DNA from: Siderastrea siderea
Lineage: Eukaryota > Cnidaria > Anthozoa > Scleractinia > Rhizangiidae
Direction: 5' to 3'
NCBI GenBank assembly: GCA_964030785.1
Contig: OZ034975.1
Coordinates: 36,147,369 to 36,211,368 of the forward strand
Length of the DNA stretch: 64,000 nucleotides
Position numbers and translations under genes: made by a program. The notes beneath the pieces are model-generated. The model was given only the letters and a program-made list of their open reading frames with translations, had not been told where the DNA came from and did not search any database. Below are positions 24,220 through 34,596 of this stretch, one piece after another (positions within the stretch are counted from its first letter, which is position 1; each line of letters starts with the position of its first letter).

Positions 24220-26099
24220 ATTGATTGATTGATTGATCGATTGATTGATTGTGCCGAAATAATTGAATACAGCAAAGCACGATGAATTTACACCTAAATT
24301 CTAACTACAGATATTCTCACCTTCAAAATTTGTGCTGAAAGTTTTTGGAAAGGCATTCCCCTCAAAAACATAATTTCTGGCATAGACTAGCACGGTGTAG
24401 TTGGTGTTTCTGTTCAGGCCTCCTATAAACAACTCCTTAGCAGCGGGGTCAGTAATGTTCTTACTCTGCAGTAGGACCACTCGATATGCAGTGATAGGGC
24501 TCCCTCCATCATCAGGTGGTGTAGTCCATTTTACTGTCAGTGAAGTGGCCTGAATGTCTGCAGCTGTTGATGTGATGCTCGGTGAACCAGGAACCGCTGA
24601 GGGAAAATGTTGCAAATGTTTCAAACTTAGATTTTAAAAGGCACACTGTTTACACGCGCTTAACAACAACTAACTGAATCTTGGAGTCTCCTGAGCAAGG
24701 GATATATAAAGTGATAGGAACAGAGTGGGGGAGGGAAGCTGTCGTAATTTGTAGACTGTAAAACCTTTTTAGGACTCTCTACCAGTCTATCAACGCAAGA
24801 ACGTCCTTGATACAACGGCACCTGTAGCTGTAGCTTTTTCCCCCTTTTATCATGATAAAAGCATTGCTTAAAACAGTAAAAAGAAAAACAAGAACACTAT
24901 CAACGGTTACAAACAGTAAATAGAAAATTTAAAAAAAACCGATTTGATACTTTTACTTATTTAGCCAAATATATATATATACAATTATGATCAAATGGTT
25001 CAGGCAAAAAATAAACGCTTCATTGTCCTCTTACTTATCTGTTGCACTTGTATCGTCTGGTTAGCTGAAGGACCAAAACCATTATCAGCGTTGCAAGTGT
25101 AAAGTCCAAAATCTTCATCATCTGTCATGGTCACATTTACTGTGTTTTCCCTCGAAATGACCGAGTTAAGCTGTCTTCTATTAGGTTTTATCCAAGTGAC
25201 ATTTGGTATGGGCCCGCCATCCACCAAACACTTTAACTTGACTGTCTGACCAATCCAAGACTTGGCCACGGAGGAGGTAATGTCTTGTATGGTAGCCGAG
25301 TCTGTTATTAGAAAGAAAAGTTTGAATATTTTAGCTCCTCCAATCAGTATCGCATTCTTGTCTTTATCCACCTAAATTAACGCATTTTACATGACTAGTG
25401 TAGCCTCCGTGCAGACGTCTCCTATTTCTTTTGCTTTAAGCGTGAAGCAAATGAAATATGGGAAGTCTGTAGGCAGGCTAGACTAGTGCAGTTAAGAATT
25501 ATCATATAACAGTTGCCTATAGTGTGCGTGGTGAATCAAGGAAAGTTTCTGTGGCGTTCTTTCTGTAACAGAAATTCTTTATCTCTGCAGTAGCCATGCA
25601 ACAATGAAAAACTAAACATCACGAACCATCCCCTGAACTCTGTCATCCTTCTTATTTGAAACTGAAGATGTCACTTAATACATTCATGTGAGTGCTAGTG
25701 CTACGACTTTAAAGTTAGTAATGGTAGCCTATATTCCTTACTTGAATCGTTGCCGATTAATTCGGGTTGTATTCATTGGCTTTAAGAAAGCTTGAGGCCT
25801 AAAAACCCCGCATTGCTCAAGTAAGACATTTAACATACATTTCATGGCGACTTTGCTGACACCAGTAGCATCCTCGCCATATCCATTACTTGCCGTGCAT
25901 CTGTACAAACCAATGTCATTCTTCTGTACATTAACAAGGTGAAGCTTAGAACCAGAGGCGTTGAACTGATTCTGTGGGAGGCCGTCTTTTGTCCAAGTGA
26001 TTTTGGGCACTGGATCACCAGATGCATTGCATGACAACGTGATATTCTCTCCACCCTCGATATATGTTACAGCTGCACCGATGTTTATTTTTGGAGGTA
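14742..26099 (-). CDS. Receptor tyrosine kinase body: Ig-Ig-FN3-TM-kinase
   Basis: Seventeen exons on the minus strand, in order: 26099-25839, 25301-25035, 24596-24321, 23611-23582, 23297-23268, 22355-22239, 21872-21854, 21632-21593, 21419-20873, 18579-18469, 18030-17840, 17353-17231, 16901-16831, 16715-16675, 15983-15887, 15294-15195, 14807-14742 (2387 nt). They give two Ig domains, FN3, a short linker, one membrane helix, a juxtamembrane region, a full tyrosine kinase and a tail with [16 protein letters not shown] and SDVWSYG are present. The protein should be a cell-surface receptor that phosphorylates itself and partners on ligand binding. The body has no start codon or signal peptide of its own: its first exon is phase 1 and needs an upstream exon, which the cassettes at 28509-58945 supply in frame. 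The kinase resembles FGFR/Cad96Ca-type receptors. The kinase exon borders match those of the plus-strand gene, so the pair arose by duplication. Confidence 0.92.
16324..16583. repeat. GAAT/GACT/GAAG tetranucleotide satellite
   Basis: Runs of GAAT, GAAG and GACT lie in the intron between kinase exons. Translated on the minus strand it gives an artefactual FIHS repeat peptide that is not a gene. The plus-strand paralogue has a similar satellite at 9385-9725, in the intron before a different kinase exon. Confidence 0.9.
16669..16674 (-). promoter_or_regulatory. Non-canonical GC splice donor (gcaagt)
   Basis: The exon 16715-16675 ends ...ACTATTG and is followed by gcaagt. The next exon starts at 15983 after a normal AG, and the reading frame (ILTIG|GSPYP) is preserved only if this GC-AG intron is used. 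The plus-strand paralogue has GT (gtacgt) at the same junction, so the T-to-C change occurred after duplication. GC donors with otherwise perfect consensus are usually spliced, sometimes with regulation. Confidence 0.85.
19633..20194. repeat. Tandem duplication, 281-bp unit, two copies
   Basis: Copy 1 (19633-19913) and copy 2 (19914-20194) are nearly identical, differing at very few positions, for example ttgtta/tcgtta before the shared 'tataaattttgctaatctc'. They lie in the long intron after the juxtamembrane exon. Both are inverted relative to the block at 20713-20872. Near-identity suggests a recent event. Confidence 0.9.
20487..20515. repeat. GAGTT pentanucleotide repeat
   Basis: About five to six units of gagtt in tandem in the same intron. 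A simple repeat. Confidence 0.85.
20713..20872. repeat. Inverted copy of the 281-bp unit abutting a splice donor
   Basis: About 150 bp are the reverse complement of part of the tandem units at 19633-20194, with very high identity. The block includes the first bases of the intron: the donor (gtagaaaatattg on the minus strand) sits at its right edge. The start of this intron was therefore copied in inverted form further downstream, twice. The transcript could form a long hairpin near this donor. Confidence 0.85.
20873..21419 (-). CDS. Juxtamembrane exon with three YxxP repeats and the kinase glycine loop
   Basis: 547 nt, phase 0 to 1, 182 codons. Three imperfect repeats start at residues 24, 72 and 119: [28 protein letters not shown] and [19 protein letters not shown], spaced 47-48 residues. 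Each has a Tyr in a YExP context, which fits the pYxxP consensus of Crk-type SH2 domains (family knowledge). The last repeat runs directly into the kinase: [16 protein letters not shown] is the glycine loop, with Ser at the third glycine position, and VAAKMLK carries the beta-3 lysine. The spacers are Gln/Asn/Ser-rich and probably disordered. The repeats suggest internal duplication giving a multi-site docking platform just inside the membrane. Confidence 0.9.
21593..21872 (-). CDS. Two micro-exons between TM and juxtamembrane exon
   Basis: Exon 21872-21854 is 19 nt (phase 1 to 2, EILKSSR) and exon 21632-21593 is 40 nt (phase 2 to 0, [13 protein letters not shown]). Both have clean AG...GT borders, and the phases chain correctly from the transmembrane exon to the juxtamembrane exon. 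CPKCGG is a CxxC pair of unknown meaning on the cytoplasmic side. Small exons like these could be skipped or alternative; skipping both changes the frame. Confidence 0.75.
22239..22355 (-). CDS. Transmembrane exon of the RTK
   Basis: 117 nt, phase 1-1. It encodes a short lumenal lead ([11 protein letters not shown]), then a hydrophobic helix of about 23 residues rich in Val, Ile and Leu ([20 protein letters not shown]), then the stop-transfer cluster CRMRRRFG. This fixes the topology: Ig and FN3 outside, kinase inside. Confidence 0.93.
22992..23170. repeat. MITE-like element with about 39-bp terminal inverted repeats
   Basis: The left arm (gccaaaaccgtgctttgttc...) and right arm (...gaacaaagcgtggttttggc) are near-perfect inverted repeats. 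A second inner pair matches 'agtgctgagagcactcaaga' with the stretch near 23115-23135. It sits in the intron between the transmembrane exon and a linker exon. No coding capacity. Confidence 0.75.
23268..23611 (-). CDS. Two 30-nt linker exons (stalk)
   Basis: Exons 23611-23582 and 23297-23268 are each exactly 30 nt, phase 1-1, and encode similar Ser/Asn/Pro/Gln-rich decapeptides ([10 protein letters not shown] and [10 protein letters not shown]). They sit between FN3 and the membrane helix. Equal length, phase and composition suggest exon duplication; either could be skipped without changing frame, which would tune stalk length. Confidence 0.75.
24145..24253. repeat. GATT tetranucleotide repeat
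   Basis: A tandem array of GATT with occasional GCTT and GATC units in the intron after the FN3 exon. A simple repeat. Confidence 0.9.
24321..24596 (-). CDS. Fibronectin type III exon of the RTK
   Basis: 276 nt, phase 1-1, one complete FN3 domain. The conserved pattern is visible: [29 protein letters not shown], then [15 protein letters not shown] (the N-T-x-Y core). Membrane-proximal FN3 after Ig domains is common in RTKs and adhesion receptors. Confidence 0.9.
25035..25301 (-). CDS. Ig domain 2 exon of the RTK
   Basis: 267 nt, phase 1-1. A canonical I-set-like Ig domain: [20 protein letters not shown], then [14 protein letters not shown], with both cysteines and the Trp. One NVT and one NQT sequon. 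Confidence 0.92.
25839..26099 (-). CDS. Ig domain 1 exon of the RTK (entry exon)
   Basis: 261 nt, phase 1-1. A canonical I-set-like Ig: [20 protein letters not shown], then [20 protein letters not shown]. The acceptor (gaatttacag) leaves two bases (TA) that need a preceding G or equivalent. No start codon or signal peptide exon is recognisable between here and 28508, so this exon must be joined to something upstream, most simply a V exon of the cassette array. Confidence 0.9.
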
Positions 26100-28508
26100 C
26101 TGTAAATTCAATGTTTAAGAAACACTCAGCAACAGTTTGAATGATCGCAAAAACTTAGCGTCCACCGTATTCAGACCGGTTTTTTTTTTTAACTTGTGGA
26201 ACAGGGGGTGTGGCGGATTCCGTCCCGCCCCCTATTACTTAGGAAACAGATAGTATGTCTAAAAAGTTTCCTCTGAGTCTGCAACACAAGCTGATGACAT
26301 CATAGGACGTCAGAATAACGTCATGTTCTCAAACTACGGGCATCGTGGATCCGCCATCTTGGATTTCTTGATATTTCCAAAACCTGTGTCTGATTAGGGT
26401 TAAAAATTATTTATATAACATTCACTCCACATATGTGGGCATTCTCGCTAATAAAAAAAAAACACTGACTAAGGATGCGAGTCTCACTTCCCAAAGACAA
26501 CTCTCAGAAAGCGAGTGTCAGGTGACATTGAAAATTAAAGTATCTTTGACAACAGCCATCTGTCAGCTTTGAATATTATTTTACCAACCCGGCATAAATG
26601 TGAATATTGCAAAACTGAACCTTCTTTCTTCGTTATTTATAAGTTATGAGGATAAGCTTCCTGTCTTTTCCTTTGTGACACGGAAGCACACCACCTGTGC
26701 AACATTGTTTACGCTTCATTTTGTTAACGTTATATTATGTTTAATCATTTAATTATATTCTCCAACCGTAGCCACAGAAGAGAAGCGTTAGTTTTCAACC
26801 CGTACCGTCGACATATCTATATATATATATATACTTAAATTTATTATTATTTCCCAAAGTAGAGTTTACAAGTTGTAGTAAATATTCAGCAATGATCTCC
26901 GACAACAAAAGGCGGAAACCAAGTTTACACATAACAAACAAATAAACAAACCAGGGAGATAGGAAGCCTCTAACCTATTTCAGAATAGAAGCTTTCATGT
27001 TTTTTATACTACAATACAAAACGGAGGTCAAAACGTCAACACTAAGTGTGCTACAACCACCACCAACCCGTCTCGGTATCTCAGATGTTAATTTCACCAA
27101 TACAGGTGGTTAATTAATGCTGTTTTCATTTTTCATTTTTAACGTTAATGTTAGGGCTAAACGTCATAAACTTACTTCATATTTTGGAAAAATTCGCTTG
27201 CTACCTGTTTGGAATACGTTTTCACGCAAAATGCATGAAGAGGGGAGTCACGATGATCGAATTTATGTATTGGGAACAAAGCCCTGCTTTAAATGTGAAT
27301 ATATGGAATAATCATGCATTAATAAATTTATGCTTCATATTCCTTGTCTGACACCACATGATTGTTGGCAAGGCGTTGCTTTGGGTGATCTCTGTTTCCT
27401 GAGACACAAGTAACGAAACATCTGCATGGGATAAATTTTGGCCACGGGCGTGACCGTTTACTTTAATAAAGCACAGAAAGCTGGTCAACCCAATTTACTG
27501 GATATTAGCCCAACATAGGTGAGGGCACACCCGCCATCCAGTAACAGAGAAATATCGAGAGGGAGGGAGGGAGGGTGGAAATTTCTCTTGACTTGCGTGG
27601 AACAGCGAGTGAAAAGGACTCTTGCCTCGCTTGTATGACTTATGAACCATGGAAATGAAGTCCCGGATGATCCGGAAGCTGGGAGAATATTAACTAAATA
27701 CGTCACACTCGACATTAAACCATTTATTTCCCTTCTGGAAATAAATTTTATTAAGGATAAATATGACATTGTGTCAACCATCGTAAAGTGAAACCCATGA
27801 CCTTGCGGATACAGGCAAACAATATCAGCTTACCAACTAAACTAAAGGGTGAGTCGGAAGACCACGAATGATGATCAAGCAAAATCAATAAATCAATAAT
27901 TTAAAAGCATATAAATGTTGTGTGACGAGGCACAATTAACTGCGAAAAACTCAATAAATAAAGTGGACTTTGCAGAAGGTGGGTGACACTCGAACGGATT
28001 TCGGATTCTAGGCAAAGTAAAACTTCTTATTGAGCGAAAATCAGAGCTTGGAGTTAACAGGCAAATCATACGTATACCCAAAAGACAGAATTACTTCTTT
28101 AAAAATACACCAAGGTAGAGTAGTCATTATTCATCGATGTTCGTGTTCTTTAGCTACAACGTTGATTAAAGATTCGCGTTGTAATCGTCTTTAATAGCTT
28201 ATTTCTAGAATACCCTGTTTCTAGAAGGAATCTTTACACAATGTACTTGTACATGTTGTAAGCGTAACAAAGAGTGTTCATTAAATTTAAATGGTTTTAT
28301 CTCTTAACAGTGGTGACGTCATTGAGCTTCCTATTCCTCTATACCCCTAACTTTTATAATTATGTGTTTTAATTCGGGGAAAATGTTTACTAGTTTCCAT
28401 AGTTTTGGTCCTGCACTAAAGTTTTTTTCCGATCTTTTATTTTTGCGGACTGTCACCAGCAAGTGCGAAAAATGGAATCGCGTTAGACTAAAAAAAGTCC
28501 TCACTTAC
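26100..28508. other. Intron-like stretch between RTK body and cassette array
   Basis: 2.4 kb without a supported exon. It holds an inverted copy of the repeat seen at the window start (26335-26395, 'ggatccgccatcttgga'), a TA run at 26818-26834 and a GAGG run near 27560. If the cassettes splice to the RTK, this is the last intron they all share. Confidence 0.5.
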
Positions 28509-29475
28509 CATTTACAATAATTCTCGTTTGGGAGCTTTTTATGAAAGATTGACCACTGAGCTGTGTCACAAAAAATATAATATAATAAATGAATTCCTCG
28601 TCGTTATGAACTTTCAGTAATTCTAGTGTCGAAGGAAGTGACGCTGTGAAGTCTTTCTCCAAACCTGGCTCGATAATTATGGAGTTGTTGCCGACCCAGG
28701 AGGCTACATTGGTGCGACCGGCATGGTCAGGTTTTCCTGGCTGAATCAAAAAACTCACAACTCTTTCACCTGAATGTAAAGTGTATGCCCATTCCAGTGA
28801 AACGCTACTGCTGTTTACTCCTTCTATTACAAATGTGGGATTGTCCGGCTGTTTTGTCCAAGTGAAAGCATCTGAAATCGAACAAAAAAAAAATGCGAAA
28901 CGTATCTAGGTTTACTCGCGGGTAATGAAATTTTTAGCTGAACACCCTGAGTGCGTATTGACCAATGGCTACAATTTGCACCTCTTCAAAAGGTACCGGA
29001 TTTAAATGACCAAGTCATATTGTGAGAGTTTGCTTGACGATTTATTAACTATCCGGATGCAGTGAGTCATCGAAACGTAATTTGATTTCCATTTTGCTTT
29101 GACAATTCACCTATTTCAACAGACTCTTCTGATCGGCCGGCTGAACATCTCCATTTTCTCTCTGTTTTTTGTTTAATTATTTTTAATCAGAAGGCGATGA
29201 TGCTCAACTCCTCGGTCTTAGAATGGTAAAAAGAGTCTTTTTTTACCCACAGGAAGCGGTTTTGGAACGTTTTTAAACTACTAACATGAACAACATACAA
29301 GCAAACAGAAACAACTAACAGGCAATGTAGTGACTCTAAACAAGCCTGCCGAGTATAATCATGAAAAATGAATCCTCAGACAGAAAAAGGTTGACGTACC
29401 TACATGAGGAGGTAGCGTCAGTGCAAAGAAAATACAACAAACTGGAGATGTTGGTACTGATTTTAAGAAACGCAT
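28509..29475 (-). CDS. Cassette 0 (RTK-proximal): signal exon + V exon
   Basis: Signal exon 29475-29400 (76 nt; starts MRFLKSVPTSPVCCIFFALT) and V exon 28871-28509 (363 nt, phase 1-1). The V domain has the family pattern: TWTKQPDNPTFVIEGVNS near its start, LELLKVHNDEEFIYYI near its end, then RIIVNG at the donor. It has no cysteine. An upstream ATG present in several other cassettes (MDKM...) is ATC here, so the second Met is used. The shared TGACGTG promoter element is not found upstream; a plus-strand V fragment lies at about 29797-29872 instead. Joined to the RTK body the frame is open for about 941 residues. Confidence 0.75.
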
Positions 29476-29796
29476 TTTATCGATATTGATCAGACAGTTA
29501 CGCGATATTGCCAGTAATCGCATTATTTTGTTACATACTCGGAAATACTCTAGAGGAGAGACTTTTTCCTTTTTGTTGTACAATCATCGGACTGATGTCC
29601 TTCCTTTTTGCTGACTTCTTTTTCTTGAATTTTCTGGCTATAGTTACGCCTTCAACTTAACCCTAGTAAGGTTCTTTTAACGTTTGTTTTTTCCTTCCAT
29701 CGTTCCTTTAGTTTTTGGGTTGTTTTTTCTTTTTTTTTTTCTTTTAGTAGTTCTAGTCTAGGTTCTGGTTTACTAGTGGATTTCGTTTTGTTGAGA

Positions 29797-29872
29797 GGAT
29801 TTAAAATGGTAAAAAGAACCAGACAACCCTCAGACTTTGTGGTAGAAGAAATTAACAACACTAATGTCACAC
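29797..29872 (+). pseudogene. Inverted V-exon fragment 1
   Basis: On the plus strand a short block reads TRQPSDFVVEEINNTNVT, matching the first third of a V exon (NPTIVVEGVNSTNVT). It follows about 150 bp that also precede the other plus-strand V fragment at 53643-53770, so the two are copies of one inverted piece. No donor or continuation is seen. Confidence 0.6.
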
Positions 29873-30288
29873 GAAATAATGAACCTTTAGTCTTGAGCCA
29901 AGTATCATAGGTTGGCTCGTAATAATATACATAGCTCTCTTTTCTCGCGGATTGCTAACAGCGAGTTTAGTTATCTGAACGATGGATTCGTACAATAATT
30001 TGAAACAAACGTTCCCTCAGAGTTTGTTTTATTGAACGACGAGGACAGGTTTGAGAAAAGGAGGAAACTATATGCAACTATAAACTTACTTATTGGAGTG
30101 ATTCAAATGTAGCTTTTCAAACAGATAATACTGAAAGAAAGGTTTACAACGCTGAAAAAGAAGCATTGACTTAAGCTCTTTTAAAGTACTGAGTGTGAGT
30201 TCAGTTAATATAGGTTTAATTACATTCCATGGCCTTATATCAGTAAGGAAAGCAATGCAAGAAACTGTAATGCTTGAGTGTCACTCAC

Positions 30289-31664
30289 CACGCACGATAA
30301 CACCAACTTGGGAAAATTCTACCTCGAAAGGGTGCGAACCAGGTTTATAGAATACTTGGAGACTGTATATGTACTCCTCCTTCTTATTAACGTCTAACAA
30401 CACCAACTCTGAATTAAGCTTCGGTAGATAATGCTTGTTGAAATCAGTGCCCTTCGGGAAACCAAATGCCGTGTTTCCTTCCCTACTTGCAATTTGGGTT
30501 CGCGACGTTTCACCTGGTCTCTGTCTAAAAAAGACCACGAGCACAAGACTGTCGTTTGACCCAAGATTAAAAGACCAGATAAGAGGAACATTTTTGTTGC
30601 TTACTCCATCCTCCACCACGACTGTAGGATTGTCAGGTTTCTTTGTCCATGTAAAACCCTCTGAAAACCCACGAGAAAAAAAAAACTATGCTTTAGTTTA
30701 CACGAAAGTTTTTAAGCCACCAATAATGTTCTGGGTTCTTCGTAGGTCATAAGAAATCTTCTCAACTGGATAATGGATTCCTTAAGAATTACTGACATTT
30801 AGAGATGTTATGATTGCGGCTGCTAATTTGAGTGCGTGATTATTACCGTTGAAGGAAAAGCTCATTGACGTTTTCGTATTAAGCTTCCTGCCAACTGCAC
30901 TCAAGTGCAAGAGTCCTCATGGGACTCCAAAAAGTCGGTTCACATTCTCAGCTTATGACAGCCGTAAGTCTGTTATGGCACATTGCTTTGGTTACTACAG
31001 TTCATTCAGCCTCTGCCCGGAAATGAGCTCAAACATAATCAAACCTTTTCCTGTTGAACAGAAACTTGCCTTAAGACAAAATTCAGGCACTCGTTCCAAG
31101 AATAAGGTGATCCTGCGAAACTTCGAATAGCGATCACCTGCCTTCTTTGATTTCACCTTATACCTGTGTTTTTAGAATGATATTTTGATCGTGTTCTGCT
31201 TTGAATGTTCGCCATTTTCATCAGAATTTCATTTGGTTTGGTCCTTCGTTTGACTTTGACGTAAGGACCAGTTTTTCGCCCTGCGTTCAAAACTTGTGTG
31301 TTACTTTTGTAAACAAAGATAATTATACACGACTAACGTGTCTTGCAGTTGTATATACACCGCTCTTTCGTATTTATTGTCCGCTGAAAAATAAGTGCAA
31401 CTTTCAACAGATTAGACAGGAAAAGAAAGAGTGGGTTTGCCTTATTGTAATGTGGGTAAGAATGTTTTGCACGTGGAATGACAAACGAAAAGAAAAGAAG
31501 CAGATTACAGGGGATCTAATGGCGCTAATCAGGCCATCTAACCATCAACTTGGAAAGTTAACTCCCAAAGAGAAAAAGTGTCACATACCTACACCAGGAG
31601 ATAACGTCAGTGGAAACAAAATACCGCAGACCGTATATGCTGGTAGTGAGTTTAAGAAATGCAT
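30289..31664 (-). CDS. Cassette A: signal exon + V exon
   Basis: Signal exon 31664-31589 (MHFLNSLPAYTVCGILFPLT...) and V exon 30660-30289 (372 nt, phase 1-1, the longest of the intact set). V features: FTWTKKPDNPTVVVEDGVSN, FFRQRPGETSRTQIASR, SELVLLDVNKKEEYIYSLQV and GVIVRG at a gtgagt donor; no cysteine. The promoter-like element is at 31816-31860. Together with cassette B and its flank it is part of a tandem duplication of about 4.4 kb. In-frame join to the RTK gives about 944 residues. Confidence 0.78.
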
Positions 31665-31815
31665 CTCAGTTATCCTTCTTAAACAGCCAGTCACAAAAAT
31701 TTGTCAGGAGACACATTAATTAAAAAATGTGCTCTAGCGAATATGTTGATTGAGTAATACAGTCATTGTACCTTCTGTTATGATTTCTATGATTGCTGAT
31801 GTTAAAGGATATTCG

Positions 31816-31860
31816 GAGACACGGAAAATTCAATGCCACGTCACCAACTGAAACGGATTT
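31816..31860 (-). promoter_or_regulatory. Shared cassette promoter element, cassette A
   Basis: On the coding strand it reads GTGACGTGGCATTGAATTTT followed by CCGTGTCTCC. The CACGTCA core (plus strand 31837-31843) is 173 bp upstream of the signal-exon ATG. Confidence 0.65.
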
Positions 31861-33130
31861 AGCTTTAAAAAAAATAATGAGATCCACCCTTTAAGAATAC
31901 AAACTTTAAATATAAATACACTGAATTTTAGATAATTTTCGTTAGAGAGAGATAACGTTCAGAGTTAACCAAAACAAATTTATAGCAAAATTACTGATTT
32001 TGGCATGTGACTTAATTCATTTAGTTACTCAGTCAATGAAGAAATTGAAAAATCAAACAGTAGATATCACAAACGAGGCAGTTAACAAAAAAATTCTAAA
32101 AAGTTTCCCTGAAAATAGAAACAAATTAATCACGTTCTCAATATAAGTTTTTAATGTCGGTGACCTTTACATTAACGTTTATAGAACCAGCAAAAATATC
32201 TTACAAAATGACCGCTTGTCATAACTTCCTACGTGATTAGAATGAAGCATGCAAGCGGTGCACCAAAGGTGATTGTTTTGTCCCCTAATTCAGTAATCAC
32301 TGAATCTTTGCTTTATTCCTGATGTTCTTACGCGTGAAGAACTAAATACATTTTACATATCAATTATTTAGTAGTTCCTTTCACAACCAAGTGTGCCTTC
32401 TCAAACTGTTGACTTAAGAGATAAAAAAATGAATTTCATAATCTGGCAGCCATGAGCTGTCTTGGATATGTGCTCTCGGCCGTGTATGTTACAAACTGTA
32501 CTAGTAGATCTTCTGCCCATGTTAAAGGGTGGAAAGTAATCTCCTACTGTTTCCAAAGTTTCTCTTGTTCAGTGTAAAGGCGTTCTCAAAAGGAACCCGT
32601 CATGCACGCTCCTATTTTGTGGGTAATCCAAGGATTTTCTGCATGATAAAATAATTATCCACCATATATTGTTCCTACATGGAAGATACATTTTTTCCCG
32701 TTTAATATATTATCTATTCCATTTTAAAAGTGTAGTATTTTATAAACATTTTAGAATATATTTGATGGCACAAGTTCATTTTTTTTTCTTTAAGAGTATC
32801 GTTAGATCAATAATCCATATGTACTTATGTCTGTGTCCCCATTTCGTGAATTACTTGTGATTTGCTAGAAGTTTTGACACTTAAATAAAGTTGATGATAA
32901 TGATGGACAAAACAGCGCTACTCGCCTCATTAGCAGTGAACTCATCTATGATGTATGACTCCATCATCTGAAGCAATGTTAAAATAGCACACCCTTTTGT
33001 GACGATGAAAAACAAACAAGCACTCCTGACTTTAGCTAATAATAGCAAGATATTATTTGTGTTTTATTTTCATGTCTTTCATGTAGCAAAGGCAGGTTAG
33101 TCTCATTTGAAACTAGAATGTTACAATGTA

Positions 33131-33455
33131 CAGGGGTCCCAAAAGTTCATTCCTCTTATTTCATGCGCCATAGCTTCTGATTGAAACTTTATTTTTACAT
33201 GAAATTTCTAAAAGATGTTTATTACTCTATCGAGTTGATGAGTCAGAAGTTCAATACCCGGCATGCCCCGGAGAGTGGGATATTTTTCCAGGCTTGTTTG
33301 AGTCGTCTTTTCAGATCCTTTAGGGTATTAGGAGTTGGGTCTTTGTAGACAACTCCATTCATTATACTCCAAAGATTCTCCATAGGGTTGATATCTGGTG
33401 AATTCGGAGGCCGGATTGTTTTCTCTATAAAATTTGGCAGGTTTCTTTTGCACTA
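33131..33455 (-). mobile_element. Tc1/mariner transposase C-terminal fragment
   Basis: On the minus strand the frame reads RPPNSPDINPMENLWSI, the DDE-superfamily signature around the last catalytic acidic residue of Tc1-like transposases, then GVVYKDPTPNTLKDLKRRL and a stop at 33243-33245. About 110 bp further, 'caggggtcccaaaagttcat' begins right after a TA dinucleotide (33129-33130), as expected for a Tc1/mariner end. Upstream the frame is closed, so only the C-terminal third survives. It lies between the signal exon of cassette B and that of cassette A. Confidence 0.8.
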
Positions 33456-33966
33456 TACTCCATTCACATTTTTACGGCGAAGTTCGATGAAACACTCACC
33501 CTCGTTGTTGATATATTACTTGCACTTGCAGTACCACCTCCGATTCCTCCGCGCATAACTTATTATCATATTTTTGCAGAAAGTGACGTCTAAGAGGCTT
33601 GGAGGTTGCATATTAAGTGGTTGGTAATGGCCGCAACAAATTGTTCACTTGCGAAATAACGTTGTTGTGCGATAGGTTGCAGGAAACTGTTACCTGCAAT
33701 TCTGAATTGAACGGTTTCACGTTGCGATCAAGAAAGGAAATTTATAATAATTTACCATACAAGAAGACACAAAAATTGTAAGTATATGTAGCGATAAGAT
33801 AGAGGTAATAATAGAGTATAAAATTCTTATGGTTGAAATAATAACCTTACAAAGAGATAGTTTGAGGAAGATCGATAATTTTAGGAATTATGCATTTTTC
33901 TAGGCAAAGTGAACAAATGAATAAAAAAGAGTAGCAAGACTAAGTCGAACAGATTCGTTTCTTATC

Positions 33967-34180
33967 ATGCAAGACTTCGGATTACGCTGCTGGGACTGCG
34001 GTAACTCGATCAAGTAAGCTGTGTACATATATTCCTCGTCGTTGTCACCATTTTTTAATGTTAATATTGCTGGACGCTCTGCGTTGTACTCGTCTACAAA
34101 CTATAAAAACTGTGAACCCAGAAGCAGCGTCTCTTGGGGCAAATTGTGTTGATTTGGTTTCACCAGGTCTCTGCCATTCA
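33967..34180 (-). pseudogene. V-exon pseudogene (B')
   Basis: Clear match to the V exon of cassette C (...DEYNAERPAILTLKN-like, EEYMYTAYL), but with an in-frame TAG before the VDEYNAE stretch, a donor changed from GTAAG to ATAAG, and no 5' half. It is a dead copy in the space between cassettes A and B. Confidence 0.7.
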
Positions 34181-34596
34181 AGACCCATTTGAAATTTGCG
34201 TGTTATCGCGGTTGAAATCTCTTAGCCTTCTTTCGCTTTGAAGTTGCAATAATGCTCTTATTTACGGTGCAAGGAATGCAGCCTAGCATTTGCGTCCTCT
34301 ACACTACAACAAGCCACTAAACTTAAACCGTTAATTCATTAAAAGACACACAAGTGTGATGTACACTGAGTGATTTCACGATGCGACCGAGTGAAATTAT
34401 AAGTACACTTACTGATAAGCAAGTGTTTAATAGATTAAAGTGTACGCTTATAGCATTGAAATGGCAACCTTAAAGATGGGTAGTATTAGGTCGAGCTGAG
34501 GAACATTAAACAACCCATTACACAATTTGATGTCCATGGGCAAGGGAACAAATTTAAAGTACTTGAAAGACTAAGGCGAAAATATTCGTTTCTTAC

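Noticed and set aside
26100..28508. A missing dedicated signal exon for the RTK between Ig1 and cassette 0
   Set aside because: No ATG followed by a hydrophobic stretch and a phase-1 donor could be recognised on the minus strand. I cannot fully exclude a very short or non-coding first exon.
31201..31719. A 172-codon plus-strand open frame
   Set aside because: It overlaps the signal exon of cassette A on the opposite strand, has no recognisable domain, and its copy in the duplicated unit (near 35600-36300) is not kept open.
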